This document shows, in pieces, positions 35,139 through 43,773 of a stretch of DNA of 64,000 nt. Every line of letters starts with the position of its first letter. Positions within the stretch are counted from its first letter, which is position 1. A model generated the notes under the pieces. The model had not been told where the DNA came from and searched no databases. It worked only from the letters and a program-made list of their open reading frames with translations. The stretch is from Gemmobacter aquarius (lineage in GTDB: Bacteria > Pseudomonadota > Alphaproteobacteria > Rhodobacterales > Rhodobacteraceae): positions 752,001 to 816,000 of the forward strand of contig NZ_CP028918.1 in assembly GCF_003060865.1 (NCBI RefSeq), read 5' to 3'. The translations under genes and the position numbers were made by a program.

Positions 35139-35966
35139 CTATCGGATCAGTTGAGGACGCAAGCGAATTCTTGCGCGCTGGTTCGATGGCAGATGCCGGT
35201 TTAACCGCTTGTTTACCGTGTTGAAGGCCCATGTCAGGAGCAAGGTGAGGCAGATGAAGTAGAACCCGACGATGGGATAGGGAATGAAGGGATTGTAGGT
35301 CTTGTCGGCGAAATAGGCGGCGTAATAAAGCGCGTCGCCCTGTTGGCGAAAGGCGGGGAAGCTGGAAAAGAACACCAGTGTCGTGGCGTGGAACAGGAAG
35401 ATCGCCTCGTTCGTATAGGCAGGCCAGCCCAAGCGCAGCATGGTGGGCCACAGAATGCGGCGGAAACGTTTGAAGCCGGTGATGCCATAGGCGTCAGCCG
35501 CTTCGATGTCGCCGCGCGGGATCGAGCGCAGCGCGCCGTAGAAGATTTCGGCGGAATAGGCGGCGGTATTCAGGAACAGCACGACCAAAGCGCCTGCCCA
35601 TGCCTTGGTGAGCCAATCGGTGTGCACCGTGATGCCAAGCAGGTCGATCCCGCCTTTTGGCAAAAGCACAAAGGTTTGATAGGCAAGAAAAAACTGGATG
35701 AACAAGGGCGATCCGCGGAAGGTGAAGATGAACCAGTCTGCCGGTTTGCGGACCCATGGGCTGCGGGCCGATTTCGCCAGAGCAAGGGCGTTGGCGAAGA
35801 AAAAGCCGGTCAGCAGGGCAAGCGCGCCGTAGTAGATGTTCCAGATCAGGCCAGACCCGATCAGGGTGAATTGCTGGCACAGGGTGAAGTCGGTTTTCGG
35901 CAGCATCCGCTCGCCGTAGCCGATGCTGCGGAAGGCGTAGGCGCCGATCGTGTCCAAGCAGGTCAT
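35139..35966 (-). CDS. Polar amino acid ABC transporter permease (second of pair)
   Basis: The 275-residue inner-membrane protein of the HisM/ArtM type has the permease EAA loop region AADAYGITGFKRFRRILWPTM and hydrophobic segments including ALLTGFFFANALALA, WAGALVVLFLNTAAYSAEIF and FYFICLTLLLTWAF. It pairs with the permease just upstream, which overlaps it by 4 bases. A lysine/glutamine/histidine-type or amine substrate is likely from the adjacent binding protein. It lies 139 bases upstream of the ligase at 33651. Confidence 0.88.
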   Translation of the reverse strand: MTCLDTIGAYAFRSIGYGERMLPKTDFTLCQQFTLIGSGLIWNIYYGALALLTGFFFANALALAKSARSPWVRKPADWFIFTFRGSPLFIQFFLAYQTFVLLPKGGIDLLGITVHTDWLTKAWAGALVVLFLNTAAYSAEIFYGALRSIPRGDIEAADAYGITGFKRFRRILWPTMLRLGWPAYTNEAIFLFHATTLVFFSSFPAFRQQGDALYYAAYFADKTYNPFIPYPIVGFYFICLTLLLTWAFNTVNKRLNRHLPSNQRARIRLRPQLIR

Positions 35967-36844
35967 GCAGCCACCTTACGCATCGCTTCGCCCGCCATCG
36001 TGGCCTGACCGCGCGACAGGCGGGCCGTAAGGCGGCCAAGCACGATTTCGGACACGCGGGTGAAGCCGAGATAGAAGAACAGAAGGAACAGGAAATACCA
36101 CAGCCGCCAGTCATCATGCGGATAGGCATAGGCATCGGTCTTGGACCCGCCAAGTTCCTGCGCCCAGAAAACGATATCGTTCACGCCGAGCAGGAAAAGC
36201 AAGGGCGTCGCCTTGATGAGAATCAGCCACAGGTTCGACAGGCCCGGCAGGGCATAGACCCACATCTGGGGCACGAGGATGCGGCGGAACACCTGACGCG
36301 ACGAGAGGCCATAAGCCTCGGCGGTTTCAAGCTGGGCGCGGGGCACGGCGTTCATCGCGCCGTAAAGCACGTTGGCGGCGAAAGCGCCGAAGACGATGGC
36401 GAAGGTGACGACGGCAAGGGCGAAGCCGTAGACCTGATGCCAGATCTGCGGGGCCGAGTTCGGCGGAATCTTCGCTTCGGGGCAGACCTTGAATTCGAGG
36501 CCCGTGCGGATCGGACCGGTCCAGTCGGGGCAGCGGACGTGGTGGAGCAGCGTTTCCAGACCCTGATCCAGCGCGATCACGAAGAACATGAAGAAGATGA
36601 TGTCGGGAATGCCCCGCACCATGAGCATGTAGGCCTTGCCGAACAGGCTGAGTGCGCGGTTGTGGGCGCGTGCGGCCATGGCGCCGCCAAAGCCGAAGGC
36701 GAGGGCCACGGGGGCGGTGATGGCCAGCAGGATCAGGACGGTGCCGAAGCTGTAGTAAAACAGCATGTGCTTGCCCGAGGTCAGGTAGCACAGCATCCAG
36801 ATCGGGCCGTTCAGGGCCGCGGGGTCGGCGCATTGGGCGAACAT
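35963..36844 (-). CDS. Polar amino acid ABC transporter permease (first of pair)
   Basis: The 293-residue protein has the HisQ/ArtQ-type arrangement with the EAA loop TAEAYGLSSRQVFRRILVPQM and several transmembrane helices (TVLILLAITAPVALAFGFGG, FALAVVTFAIVFGAFAANV, LWYFLFLLFFYLGF). A 40-residue insert with three cysteines (RCPDW, FKVCPEAK and others) between helices is unusual for this family. ATG 36844 has GGAGG at 5 bases; the GTG at 36859 would precede that site. A 10-bp hairpin separates it from the binding-protein gene. Confidence 0.87.
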   Translation of the reverse strand: MFAQCADPAALNGPIWMLCYLTSGKHMLFYYSFGTVLILLAITAPVALAFGFGGAMAARAHNRALSLFGKAYMLMVRGIPDIIFFMFFVIALDQGLETLLHHVRCPDWTGPIRTGLEFKVCPEAKIPPNSAPQIWHQVYGFALAVVTFAIVFGAFAANVLYGAMNAVPRAQLETAEAYGLSSRQVFRRILVPQMWVYALPGLSNLWLILIKATPLLFLLGVNDIVFWAQELGGSKTDAYAYPHDDWRLWYFLFLLFFYLGFTRVSEIVLGRLTARLSRGQATMAGEAMRKVAA

Positions 36845-36864
36845 CGGGCCTCCGGGCACTGGGG

Positions 36865-36890
36865 AGAAAACCGGCGCTTGGCCGGTTTTC
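36865..36890 (-). terminator. Intercistronic hairpin between binding protein and permease genes
   Basis: GAAAACCGGC and GCCGGTTTTC form a perfect 10-bp stem around a 5-base loop. Located just after the binding-protein gene, it probably stabilises that mRNA or partly terminates, giving more binding protein than permease. Confidence 0.65.
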
Positions 36891-36907
36891 CCTGAGTCAC
36901 AGGCAGA

Positions 36908-37630
36908 TCAGAACAGGACGGCCTGCTCTTTGAACCACTTTTTGATCAGTTCGTTGATCGAGCCGTCGGCCTTCATTTCGGCGATCGCCTTATCGAACTT
37001 GGCGGCAAGTTCGGTGTCGGACTGACGGAACGCAGCGCCGACGCCGCCGCCGAGTTGCACCTGATCGACCACGACGAGTTCGCCGTTCGATTGCGCGACG
37101 ACCGGATCGAGGAATTCGCTGTCGGCCAGAACGGCATCGGCTTCGCCGTTGCGGACGGCGGCGACGGTTTCGTCGGGCGTTTTGAATTCCAGAAGCTGCG
37201 CGCCCGATTCGGCAACATGCGACGCCTGGATGGTGGCGGTCTGGGCAGCGACGACCGAGGTCGTCAGATCGACATCGGCGCTGGCGGCCACGTAGAGCGA
37301 GATTGCCGGCGGGTAGTAATTCTGCGTGAACAGGCGGTCGGCCTTGCGCTCTTCGGTGATCGACATGCCGGCCATGATGACGTCGAAGTTGCCCGAGTTC
37401 AGGTTGGGCATCATCGAATCCCAGTCGTTCTGCACGAATTCGCAGGTGAGTGCGGCGCGTTTGCAGATTTCGGTGCCGAGATCGACTTCGTAGCCGTCGA
37501 GTTTGCCGGCATCGTTCACGAGGTTGTAGGGCGGGTAAAGCCCTTCTGTAGCGATGCGGACCGTGTCCTGCGCGCTGGCGGCGGCGGCCGACAGGGCGAC
37601 AAGTGCGGTGGCAAGCATGATTTTCTTCAT
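36908..37630 (-). CDS. Periplasmic amino acid-binding protein
   Basis: The 240-residue solute-binding protein starts with a Sec signal peptide (MKKIMLATALVALSAAAASA, cleaved before QDTVRIATEG). The SBP_bac_3 fold follows, with YPPYNLVNDAGKLDGYEVDL and the MMPNLNSGNFDVIMAGMSIT segment. It delivers a polar amino acid or amine to the two permeases. Two cysteines in CKRAALTCEF are typical for the LAO/HisJ group. The ATPase gene lies upstream on the same strand. Confidence 0.92.
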   Translation of the reverse strand: MKKIMLATALVALSAAAASAQDTVRIATEGLYPPYNLVNDAGKLDGYEVDLGTEICKRAALTCEFVQNDWDSMMPNLNSGNFDVIMAGMSITEERKADRLFTQNYYPPAISLYVAASADVDLTTSVVAAQTATIQASHVAESGAQLLEFKTPDETVAAVRNGEADAVLADSEFLDPVVAQSNGELVVVDQVQLGGGVGAAFRQSDTELAAKFDKAIAEMKADGSINELIKKWFKEQAVLF

Positions 37631-37669
37631 AGGTTAGCTCCCCTTGAGTGGTTTTGGTTTTGGGTGTGG

Positions 37670-38452
37670 TCAGGCCGATGTGGCCGAAAGGAACCCGCGC
37701 AGACGTTCGGTCTGCGGGTTTCCGAACAGGTTTGCAGGCGGGCCTTGTTCCTCGATCTTGCCGCGATGCAGGAAGACGACGTGGTCGGAGACATCGGCGG
37801 CGAGTTTCATGTCATGGGTCACAAGGATCATCGTGCGGCCTTCTTCGGCCAGCGCCTTGATAACCTTGACAACTTCCTGCTCAAGCTCGGGGTCGAGGGC
37901 CGAGGTCGGCTCGTCGAACAAAAGCGCGCGGGGTTCCATGCACAGGGCGCGGGCGATGGCGGCGCGCTGCTGCTGACCGCCCGAAAGCTGGGCGGGCCAT
38001 GCGTCAGCCTTGTCGGCGATGCCCACCTTGGCAAGATAGGCGCGGGCGGTCTGTTCCACCTCGGCCGGATCGCGTTTCAGCACGGTGACCGGCGCTTCCA
38101 TGACGTTTTGCAGGATGGTCATGTGCGACCAGAGGTTGAACTGCTGGAACACCATCGACAGGTTGGTCCGCATCCGGGTGACCTGTGCGCGGTCGGCGGG
38201 GTGGCGGTTCAGCCCCTGCCCACGCCAGCGCACGGCTTCGCCTTCAAACTCGATCTCGCCGTCCTGACTGTCTTCGAGCAGGTTGCAGCAGCGCAGGAGC
38301 GTCGATTTTCCCGACCCCGACGAGCCGATCAGCGACACCACATGGCCGCGCGGTGCGGTCATGTCGACACCCTTTAGCACCTCGAGCTGGCCATAGCTCT
38401 TGTGCAGGTTGCGGATGCGGATAACGGGTGTGTCGACGGTTGTTTCGGGCAC
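37670..38452 (-). CDS. Polar amino acid ABC transporter ATP-binding protein
   Basis: The 260-residue ATPase of the HisP/GlnQ type has Walker A GSSGSGKSTLLR, the Q loop at MVFQQFN, the signature LSGGQQQR, Walker B ALLFDEPTSALD and the switch His in LVTHDMK. It heads the operon ATPase, binding protein, permease, permease, followed by the ligase genes. That links uptake to gamma-glutamylation and oxidation of the substrate. Confidence 0.95.
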   Translation of the reverse strand: MPETTVDTPVIRIRNLHKSYGQLEVLKGVDMTAPRGHVVSLIGSSGSGKSTLLRCCNLLEDSQDGEIEFEGEAVRWRGQGLNRHPADRAQVTRMRTNLSMVFQQFNLWSHMTILQNVMEAPVTVLKRDPAEVEQTARAYLAKVGIADKADAWPAQLSGGQQQRAAIARALCMEPRALLFDEPTSALDPELEQEVVKVIKALAEEGRTMILVTHDMKLAADVSDHVVFLHRGKIEEQGPPANLFGNPQTERLRGFLSATSA

Positions 38453-38554
38453 TGATATCAGCCGTTGCTCATTCTGGCTGACGAGTAAGGCGCAGGATTT
38501 GCGCTATTGCAACGCGTTTTGCGACGGTTCGGGCAAGAGAGGGTGGCAATTTGA

Positions 38555-39325
38555 TCAATTTCCGGTCGAAAACGCGGCGGGCGGGGCAGGAGTGGGCACA
38601 GAGAGGTAATCTTGGGCGGGAATCCTTACGATTCCGCTAAGCCGCAGGGCTTTGCGTTCCGTTGCGTCAAGAAGCGTGATGGCTTCGGCAATCGCATCGA
38701 ATATCGCGCCCGAGTCGCGGGTGGCGGCGGTGATGTAGGGCAGGCCCGGGGTCGGGTCGGTATGGCCGATGACCTTGACCGCCTTGGCCTGCGGGTCGTG
38801 TTCGGCAAGGAGGGACCATGTGACCGCGTCGAGGGCGGCGAGGTCGGCTTGGCCGGTCGCAACGGCGGCGAGCGAGGCTGCGTGCGCGCCGGTGCGGGGA
38901 CCGGCGCGGAGGGTCAGGCCGTGTCGGGCGGCGTGGTTCTGCGGGGCGGCCCAACCGGATTGGGACATCGCGTCGTTATAGGCGAGGCTTGCGCCGTCGA
39001 ACTGGGCGAGATGGTCGCGCGGGTCATCGGCGCGGGCGATCAGGACCGAGCGGTAATGGCCGGGGGGACAGCCCGTAACGCCGAAGTCGGGGGTGCCGAC
39101 GAGCTGGACGTGGCCGTGCAGTTTCGCGCGGTAGGGAAAGCCGCAGGTCTGCGAGAGGAGAAGCGCGGGGTCGGTCCATTGCGGCATGAGGTCGAGGTCG
39201 CCCCGGCGCAGGGCTGCGGGTGCGTCGATGCCGCGCGCGGCGAGGGCGGCGCGGATGAGCGACCAGTAACGGTCTGTTGCCGCACGGTTTTCCACACGGT
39301 CATACATCGGAAGGGCGACGATCAT
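38555..39325 (-). CDS. PhnD/SsuA-like substrate-binding-fold protein without a signal peptide
   Basis: The 256-residue protein has the PhnD-type binding-protein pattern: ALPMYDRVENRAATDRYW at the start, CGFPYRAKLHGHVQLVGTP, and the hinge YNDAMSQSGWAAPQNHA. ATG 39325 overlaps the TerB-like gene by 4 bases. No signal sequence precedes the fold, so it would stay in the cytoplasm unless the start is misjudged. No phosphonate permease or ATPase is adjacent. It may be a cytoplasmic sensor or an unexported relative. Confidence 0.7.
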   Translation of the reverse strand: MIVALPMYDRVENRAATDRYWSLIRAALAARGIDAPAALRRGDLDLMPQWTDPALLLSQTCGFPYRAKLHGHVQLVGTPDFGVTGCPPGHYRSVLIARADDPRDHLAQFDGASLAYNDAMSQSGWAAPQNHAARHGLTLRAGPRTGAHAASLAAVATGQADLAALDAVTWSLLAEHDPQAKAVKVIGHTDPTPGLPYITAATRDSGAIFDAIAEAITLLDATERKALRLSGIVRIPAQDYLSVPTPAPPAAFSTGN

Positions 39326-39759
39326 TGCTGTTCGGCGCGCTGACGGGCGAGGTTCGATTCGACATCCGTCAGGCCCAGCAGCGAGGCGACCATGCGCAGA
39401 AGGCGGTCTTCCTCGGCGTCGCGGAGGCCATCGGACAGGGCGACTGACCACATGGCTTGCATCAGGGCAGAGCGGTCGTCGACATCGGTGGCGGCCTTGA
39501 TCGCGCGGGTGAAGCGAACGGTGTCGGGGGCTTCGGCTTCCAGCGTTTCCGCTTCCGAGCGCAGGCGGGCGACTTCGAACGGGCCGAGGTGGTGACGGGT
39601 CATCAGGATGCGGTCGATGCGTTCGACCTCTTCGGCGGAATAAAGGCCGTCGGTCTTGGCGATGCGGACCAGAAGCGCCGCCATGGCAAGGCGGGCGTCG
39701 GGGTCGGGCAGGCGGGTGGGGGCGGGGGCCAGAAGGCTGCGGAGGAGGTTTTCGAACAT
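39322..39759 (-). CDS. TerB-family protein
   Basis: The 145-residue helical protein matches the TerB/tellurite-resistance fold: ARLAMAALLVRIAKTDGLYS and, later, WSVALSDGLRDAEEDRLLRM, the paired acidic helix motifs that bind metal in TerB. The actual role of such single-domain proteins is unknown, and no other ter genes are next to it (a TerC-family gene lies at 40834). It is coupled by an ATGA to the PhnD-like gene downstream. Confidence 0.8.
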   Translation of the reverse strand: MFENLLRSLLAPAPTRLPDPDARLAMAALLVRIAKTDGLYSAEEVERIDRILMTRHHLGPFEVARLRSEAETLEAEAPDTVRFTRAIKAATDVDDRSALMQAMWSVALSDGLRDAEEDRLLRMVASLLGLTDVESNLARQRAEQQ

Positions 39760-39830
39760 GGACCAAGGATAGGGCGGTGGCCTTGCAAGGGCAAGGAGGT
39801 GGTGGTCACGGCCCCGTCACTGCGGCCGGA

Positions 39831-40607
39831 TCAGAGCGTTTTGTAAAGCGCGTCAAGGCGTTGGGCTTCGGACTCTATCCCGTAGGGCGGGTTCAGGAAC
39901 CACATTCCGGTACCTGTCATCTTGTGGCCGTCGCGGACGGGGGGGAAGCGGAGTTCGTGGCGGAAGCTTTCGGGGTGGTCGGCCATCAGGGCCCGCAGCA
40001 TGGGGGTGTGGGGGGCGTCGAGCAAGAGGGGATACCACAGGGCTATGGTGCCAACGTTCCACTTGCGGGCGATCTGGGCTATGGTCTTGGGAATGTTGGC
40101 GTAATCGGTCTTCACCTCGTAGCTGGGGTCGATCAGCATCAACCCGCGGCGGGGGGTGGGGGGTGTCAGGGCGAGGGCCATTTCGAAACCGTCGCGTTTG
40201 GCGATGTTCAGCCCCCAGCGGCCCATGTTGGCGGTGAGGGCGGCGTGTTCCTGCGGGTGGAGTTCGGCGAGGTGCAGGCTGTCACCGTCGCGCAAACTGA
40301 GCGCCGCGACGAGGGGCGAGCCGGGATAGGCTGCGTCGCCGAACAGGGCGCGGGTTTCCGCAAGGCGGCGACGGTAGGGGTGGTCGGCGGGAAAGCCTTG
40401 TTCCAGAAGGGATATTCCGGCGGCGGCTTCGCCGGTTTTGGCGGCTTCCGGTGCTGTCAGGTCGTAGACGCCGCGGCCTGCGTGGGTTTCGATATAGGTC
40501 AGCGGCTTGTCCTTGCGGGTCATGTAGTCGAGCGCAAAGGCCAGAAGCGCGTGCTTCTGGACATCGGCGAGGTTCCCCGCGTGGTAGATGTGTTGGTATG
40601 ACAGCAT
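39831..40607 (-). CDS. rlmJ: 23S rRNA (adenine-N6) methyltransferase RlmJ
   Basis: The 258-residue SAM methyltransferase modifies A2030 of 23S rRNA. It begins with the conserved MLSYQHIYHAGNLADVQKHA, has YIETHAGRGVYDL for SAM binding, and LMLIDPSYEVK as the DPPY-like catalytic motif. It ends with GTGMWFLNPPYGIE. It is divergent from the TerC-family gene across 226 bases that hold two GATGCA repeat sites. Confidence 0.92.
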   Translation of the reverse strand: MLSYQHIYHAGNLADVQKHALLAFALDYMTRKDKPLTYIETHAGRGVYDLTAPEAAKTGEAAAGISLLEQGFPADHPYRRRLAETRALFGDAAYPGSPLVAALSLRDGDSLHLAELHPQEHAALTANMGRWGLNIAKRDGFEMALALTPPTPRRGLMLIDPSYEVKTDYANIPKTIAQIARKWNVGTIALWYPLLLDAPHTPMLRALMADHPESFRHELRFPPVRDGHKMTGTGMWFLNPPYGIESEAQRLDALYKTL

Positions 40608-40664
40608 GGGCTTTGGCTACCGTTTTGGCGGGGCTTGGGCAAGGTGCGATGGATGTGGGGTGAT

Positions 40665-40758
40665 ATGCACAGCCGATGCACGGATTTGTGCTGCAGCCCG
40701 AAGCGGGGCCGGTTTATCGGCACGGGTATGGAACTTTGCGGGATGCACAACCGATGCA
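40665..40758. promoter_or_regulatory. Two GATGCA-type repeat sites between rlmJ and terC-like gene
   Basis: ATGCACAGCCGATGCA at 40665-40680 and GATGCACAACCGATGCA at 40742-40758 match the inverse of the TGCATC repeats at 18264-18382. Each is a direct repeat with an 11-base period. They lie about 60 and 135 bases from rlmJ and 75 and 150 bases from the TerC-like gene. Confidence 0.45.
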
Positions 40759-40833
40759 TAAAGTGATCGGCCCGTGTTGCCGAAGTTTTAACGGAAGCGT
40801 AGGCAGGGTGCCGAACGGATTGCTGGAGTCGTC

Positions 40834-41490
40834 ATGGAAATCTTTACCGCTGCCGGACTGACCGCCTTGATGCAGGTGATTGCCATCGATCTGGTTCTGG
40901 CGGGCGACAATGCCATCGTCATCGGGCTGGCGGCGGCGGGTCTGCCACGCGAGATGCGGACCAAGGCCATTCTGGTCGGCATCATCGCGGCGACGGTGCT
41001 GCGGATCATCTTTGCCACGGCGACGACCTATCTTATGGCGCTGACGGGCCTGCTGCTGGCGGGGGGCATCCTGCTGTTGTGGGTGTGCTGGAAGATGTGG
41101 CGCGAGCTGCGCGAGGGGCATGGCGACGACAACCGCGCCGAAGAGGCGCTGACGGGCGAAGACCTGAACCGCGACGGAACGGTTGCGGGCGGAGCGAAGA
41201 AGACGTTCCGGCAGGCGGCGATGCAGATCGTGATCGCGGATGTGTCGATGAGCCTCGATAACGTGCTGGCGGTGGCGGGGGCCGCGCGCGAGCATCCGAC
41301 CGTGCTGGTCGTGGGGCTGGTGCTGTCGATCGCGCTGATGGGGCTGGCGGCAAGTTTCGTGGCGCGGCTTTTGAACCGCTATCGCTGGATCGCCTATATC
41401 GGGCTGGCGATCATCGTCTATGTCGCGCTGAAGATGATCTGGGAAGGCTGGCATCAGGTGGGGCCTGTTCTGGCCGCGCAGTTGGGTTGA
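40834..41490 (+). CDS. TerC/YjbE-family integral membrane protein
   Basis: This 218-residue protein of the TerC family has paired acidic motifs: AIDLVLAGDNAIVIGLAAAGLP in the first half and VIADVSMSLDNVLAVAGAA in the second. Members act in metal (often Mn2+) efflux or exoenzyme metalation. Six or seven hydrophobic helices are visible, with a soluble loop of about 45 residues (GDDNRAEEALTGEDLNRDGT) between halves. A yybP-ykoY manganese riboswitch was looked for upstream and not seen. Substrate is unproven. Confidence 0.85.
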   Translation: MEIFTAAGLTALMQVIAIDLVLAGDNAIVIGLAAAGLPREMRTKAILVGIIAATVLRIIFATATTYLMALTGLLLAGGILLLWVCWKMWRELREGHGDDNRAEEALTGEDLNRDGTVAGGAKKTFRQAAMQIVIADVSMSLDNVLAVAGAAREHPTVLVVGLVLSIALMGLAASFVARLLNRYRWIAYIGLAIIVYVALKMIWEGWHQVGPVLAAQLG

Positions 41491-41614
41491 CCCGATACGT
41501 AAAGCTGTACGGATCTTCGATTTAGGGGCTTGTTTGCGGCCACGCAGGTCGGCACAAATGCGCGCGTGAATCGGCGCGACGGGCGCCGCATGTTTGACTG
41601 TGAATGGAGTAAAT

Positions 41615-41908
41615 ATGACCGCTTTTACCAAGATCGCGCTTTGCGCCGTGTCGCTTGTGTTTGCCGCCCCGGCTTTCGCTGAATCCTTCGACGTTGCCAC
41701 CCTGTCCTGCACCGATTTCGCGGCGCTGCCCGCGGATACCAAGGGCGTCCTGATCATGTGGATGGACGGCTATACCGGCGGCATCAACGGTGACAGCTCG
41801 CTCGACCTCGAGCGTCTGCAAGTGAACGCAAACGATGCCGACGCGGCCTGCTCGGCTGACCCGAGCCGTTCGCTGCTGGACGTGATGACCGAAGTCGTCG
41901 CGCAGTAA
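41615..41908 (+). CDS. HdeA/HdeB-like exported protein
   Basis: The 97-residue protein has a signal peptide (KIALCAVSLVFAAPAFA, cleaved before ESFDV) and a mature part of about 78 residues. The cysteine in LSCTDFAALP and the cysteine in DADAACSADP, with the WMDGYTGGING helix between, match the HdeA/HdeB periplasmic acid-chaperone family. Two cysteines would form the fold's disulfide. ATG 41615 follows GGAG; the TTG at 41594 adds non-signal residues. Function in this organism is inferred from family only. Confidence 0.7.
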   Translation: MTAFTKIALCAVSLVFAAPAFAESFDVATLSCTDFAALPADTKGVLIMWMDGYTGGINGDSSLDLERLQVNANDADAACSADPSRSLLDVMTEVVAQ

Positions 41909-41962
41909 TTTCCTGCGAAATCATCTGTTGGCAGGGCGGGGGTTTCCCCGCCCTGTTTCGTT

Positions 41963-43606
41963 TCACACCAGACGGCTGACGTCGACCGCAGCGCGGATGA
42001 AATCGGCGAACAGGGGGTGCGGAGCGAAGGGCTTGGATTTCAGTTCGGGGTGGAATTGCACGCCGATGAACCACGGATGGTCCTTGACCTCGACGATTTC
42101 GGGCAGGCGGCCATCGGGGGACATGCCCGAGAAGATGAGGCCGCAGGTTTCGAGTTTGGCGCGGTATTTGATGTCGACTTCGTAGCGGTGGCGGTGGCGT
42201 TCCTCGATCGTGGTGGTGCCGTAGACGCCTGCCACTTTCGATCCGGCGGTCAGGCTGGCGGTATAGGCGCCGAGGCGCATGGTGCCACCCTTGTCGTCCG
42301 AGAGTTTGCGGGCGACGACGTGGTTGCCCTGCACCCATTCTTTCAGGTGGTAGACGACGGGGGTGAAGCGTTTTTCGCCAGCTTCGACGTCAAATTCTTC
42401 GGACCCTGCGTTGGCGAGCCCCGCGAGGTTGCGCGCACTTTCGATCACCGCCATCTGCATGCCGAGGCAGATTCCAAGATAGGGGATCTTCTTTTCGCGG
42501 GCGAATTGCGCGGCCTTTATCTTGCCTTCGGTGCCGCGTTCGCCAAAGCCGCCGGGGACGAGGATGGCGTGGAAGTTTTCGAGGTAGGGCGCCGGGTCTT
42601 CGCGTTCGAAGATTTCGGCGTCGATCCATTCGGCCTTGACGCGGGTGCGGTTGGCCATGCCGCCATGGGTCAGCGCCTCGGCGATGGATTTGTAGGCGTC
42701 TTCGAGCTGGGTGTACTTGCCGACGATGGCGACGCGGACCATGCCTTCGGCGTGGTTCAGGCGGTCCATCACGTCTTCCCAACGGGTCAGGTTGGGTTTC
42801 GGGGCGGGGGTGATGCCGAAGGCGTCGAGCACGGCCTGGTCGAGGCCCGCGCGGTGATAGGCAAGGGGGGCTTCGTAGATGGTTTTCAGGTCATATGCGG
42901 GGATGACGCTGTCTTTGCGGACGTTGCAGAAGAGCGCGATCTTCTCGCGTTCCTTTTCCGGAATCGGGTGTTCCGAGCGGCAGACCAGCACATCGGGGGC
43001 GAGGCCGATGGATTGCAATTCCTTGACCGAGTGCTGGGTGGGTTTGGTTTTGAGTTCTCCGCTGGCCGCAAGGTAGGGCAGGAGCGTCAGGTGCATCAGG
43101 ATCGACTGGCCGCGCGGGCGTTCGTGGATGAACTGGCGGATGGCTTCGAAGAAGGGCAGGCCTTCGATGTCGCCCACCGTCCCGCCGATTTCGCAGAGCA
43201 TGAAATCGACCTCTTCATCACCGATGCGGAGGAAATTCTTGATCTCGTTGGTGACGTGGGGAATGACCTGGATGGTCTTGCCGAGGTAGTCGCCGCGGCG
43301 TTCCTTTTCCAGCACGTTGGAATAGATGCGGCCCGACGAGATGCTGTCGGTCTGGCGGGCGGAGACGCCGGTGAAGCGTTCGTAATGGCCAAGGTCGAGG
43401 TCGGTTTCGGCGCCGTCGTCGGTCACGAAGACCTCGCCGTGTTCGAAGGGCGACATCGTGCCGGGGTCGACGTTGAGGTATGGGTCGAGTTTGCGAAGGC
43501 GGACGGTGTAGCCGCGAGCCTGTAGCAGGGCGCCGAGGGCTGCGGAGGCAAGGCCCTTGCCCAGCGAGGACACCACGCCGCCGGTGATGAAGATATAGCG
43601 TGCCAT
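41963..43606 (-). CDS. pyrG: CTP synthase
   Basis: The 547-residue enzyme aminates UTP to CTP with glutamine nitrogen. The N-terminal synthase domain has [20 protein letters not shown] and the [11 protein letters not shown] segment. The C-terminal class I amidotransferase domain has the nucleophile in [14 protein letters not shown] and the His/Glu pair in [13 protein letters not shown]. Length and segments are canonical. secG lies upstream on the same strand (168-bp gap), a common alphaproteobacterial pairing. Confidence 0.98.
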   Translation of the reverse strand: MARYIFITGGVVSSLGKGLASAALGALLQARGYTVRLRKLDPYLNVDPGTMSPFEHGEVFVTDDGAETDLDLGHYERFTGVSARQTDSISSGRIYSNVLEKERRGDYLGKTIQVIPHVTNEIKNFLRIGDEEVDFMLCEIGGTVGDIEGLPFFEAIRQFIHERPRGQSILMHLTLLPYLAASGELKTKPTQHSVKELQSIGLAPDVLVCRSEHPIPEKEREKIALFCNVRKDSVIPAYDLKTIYEAPLAYHRAGLDQAVLDAFGITPAPKPNLTRWEDVMDRLNHAEGMVRVAIVGKYTQLEDAYKSIAEALTHGGMANRTRVKAEWIDAEIFEREDPAPYLENFHAILVPGGFGERGTEGKIKAAQFAREKKIPYLGICLGMQMAVIESARNLAGLANAGSEEFDVEAGEKRFTPVVYHLKEWVQGNHVVARKLSDDKGGTMRLGAYTASLTAGSKVAGVYGTTTIEERHRHRYEVDIKYRAKLETCGLIFSGMSPDGRLPEIVEVKDHPWFIGVQFHPELKSKPFAPHPLFADFIRAAVDVSRLV

Positions 43607-43773
43607 GTGGGGCTCCCGTGGTCAGGTCAATCGGTGCGATCGAGTGGCGATTTGCAAGGCAGGGAATCGCATCATCACGGGAGTTAAGCTGTAACGCAGC
43701 TTTCGCCCGCGCGCAACCGGACCGCTAGATGCTGTCTGAACCTTGAAAAGGACGCTCAAGCAGTTGTGTCGGA

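Noticed and set aside
33519..35204. 561-codon plus-strand frame opposite the glutamine-synthetase-like gene
   Set aside because: It runs through the tandem hairpins and lies opposite a recognisable ligase; a codon-bias artefact.
38555..39766. Longer 403-codon start for the PhnD-like gene
   Set aside because: The added N-terminal part lies in a wrong frame over the TerB-like gene and is Pro/Arg-rich noise; the ATGA overlap at 39322 supports the short form.
40608..40833. Possible yybP-ykoY manganese riboswitch before the TerC-like gene
   Set aside because: The expected conserved loops were not found; only the GATGCA repeats stand out.
42017..43525. 502-codon plus-strand frame opposite pyrG
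   Set aside because: Antisense shadow of CTP synthase, with no start signal.
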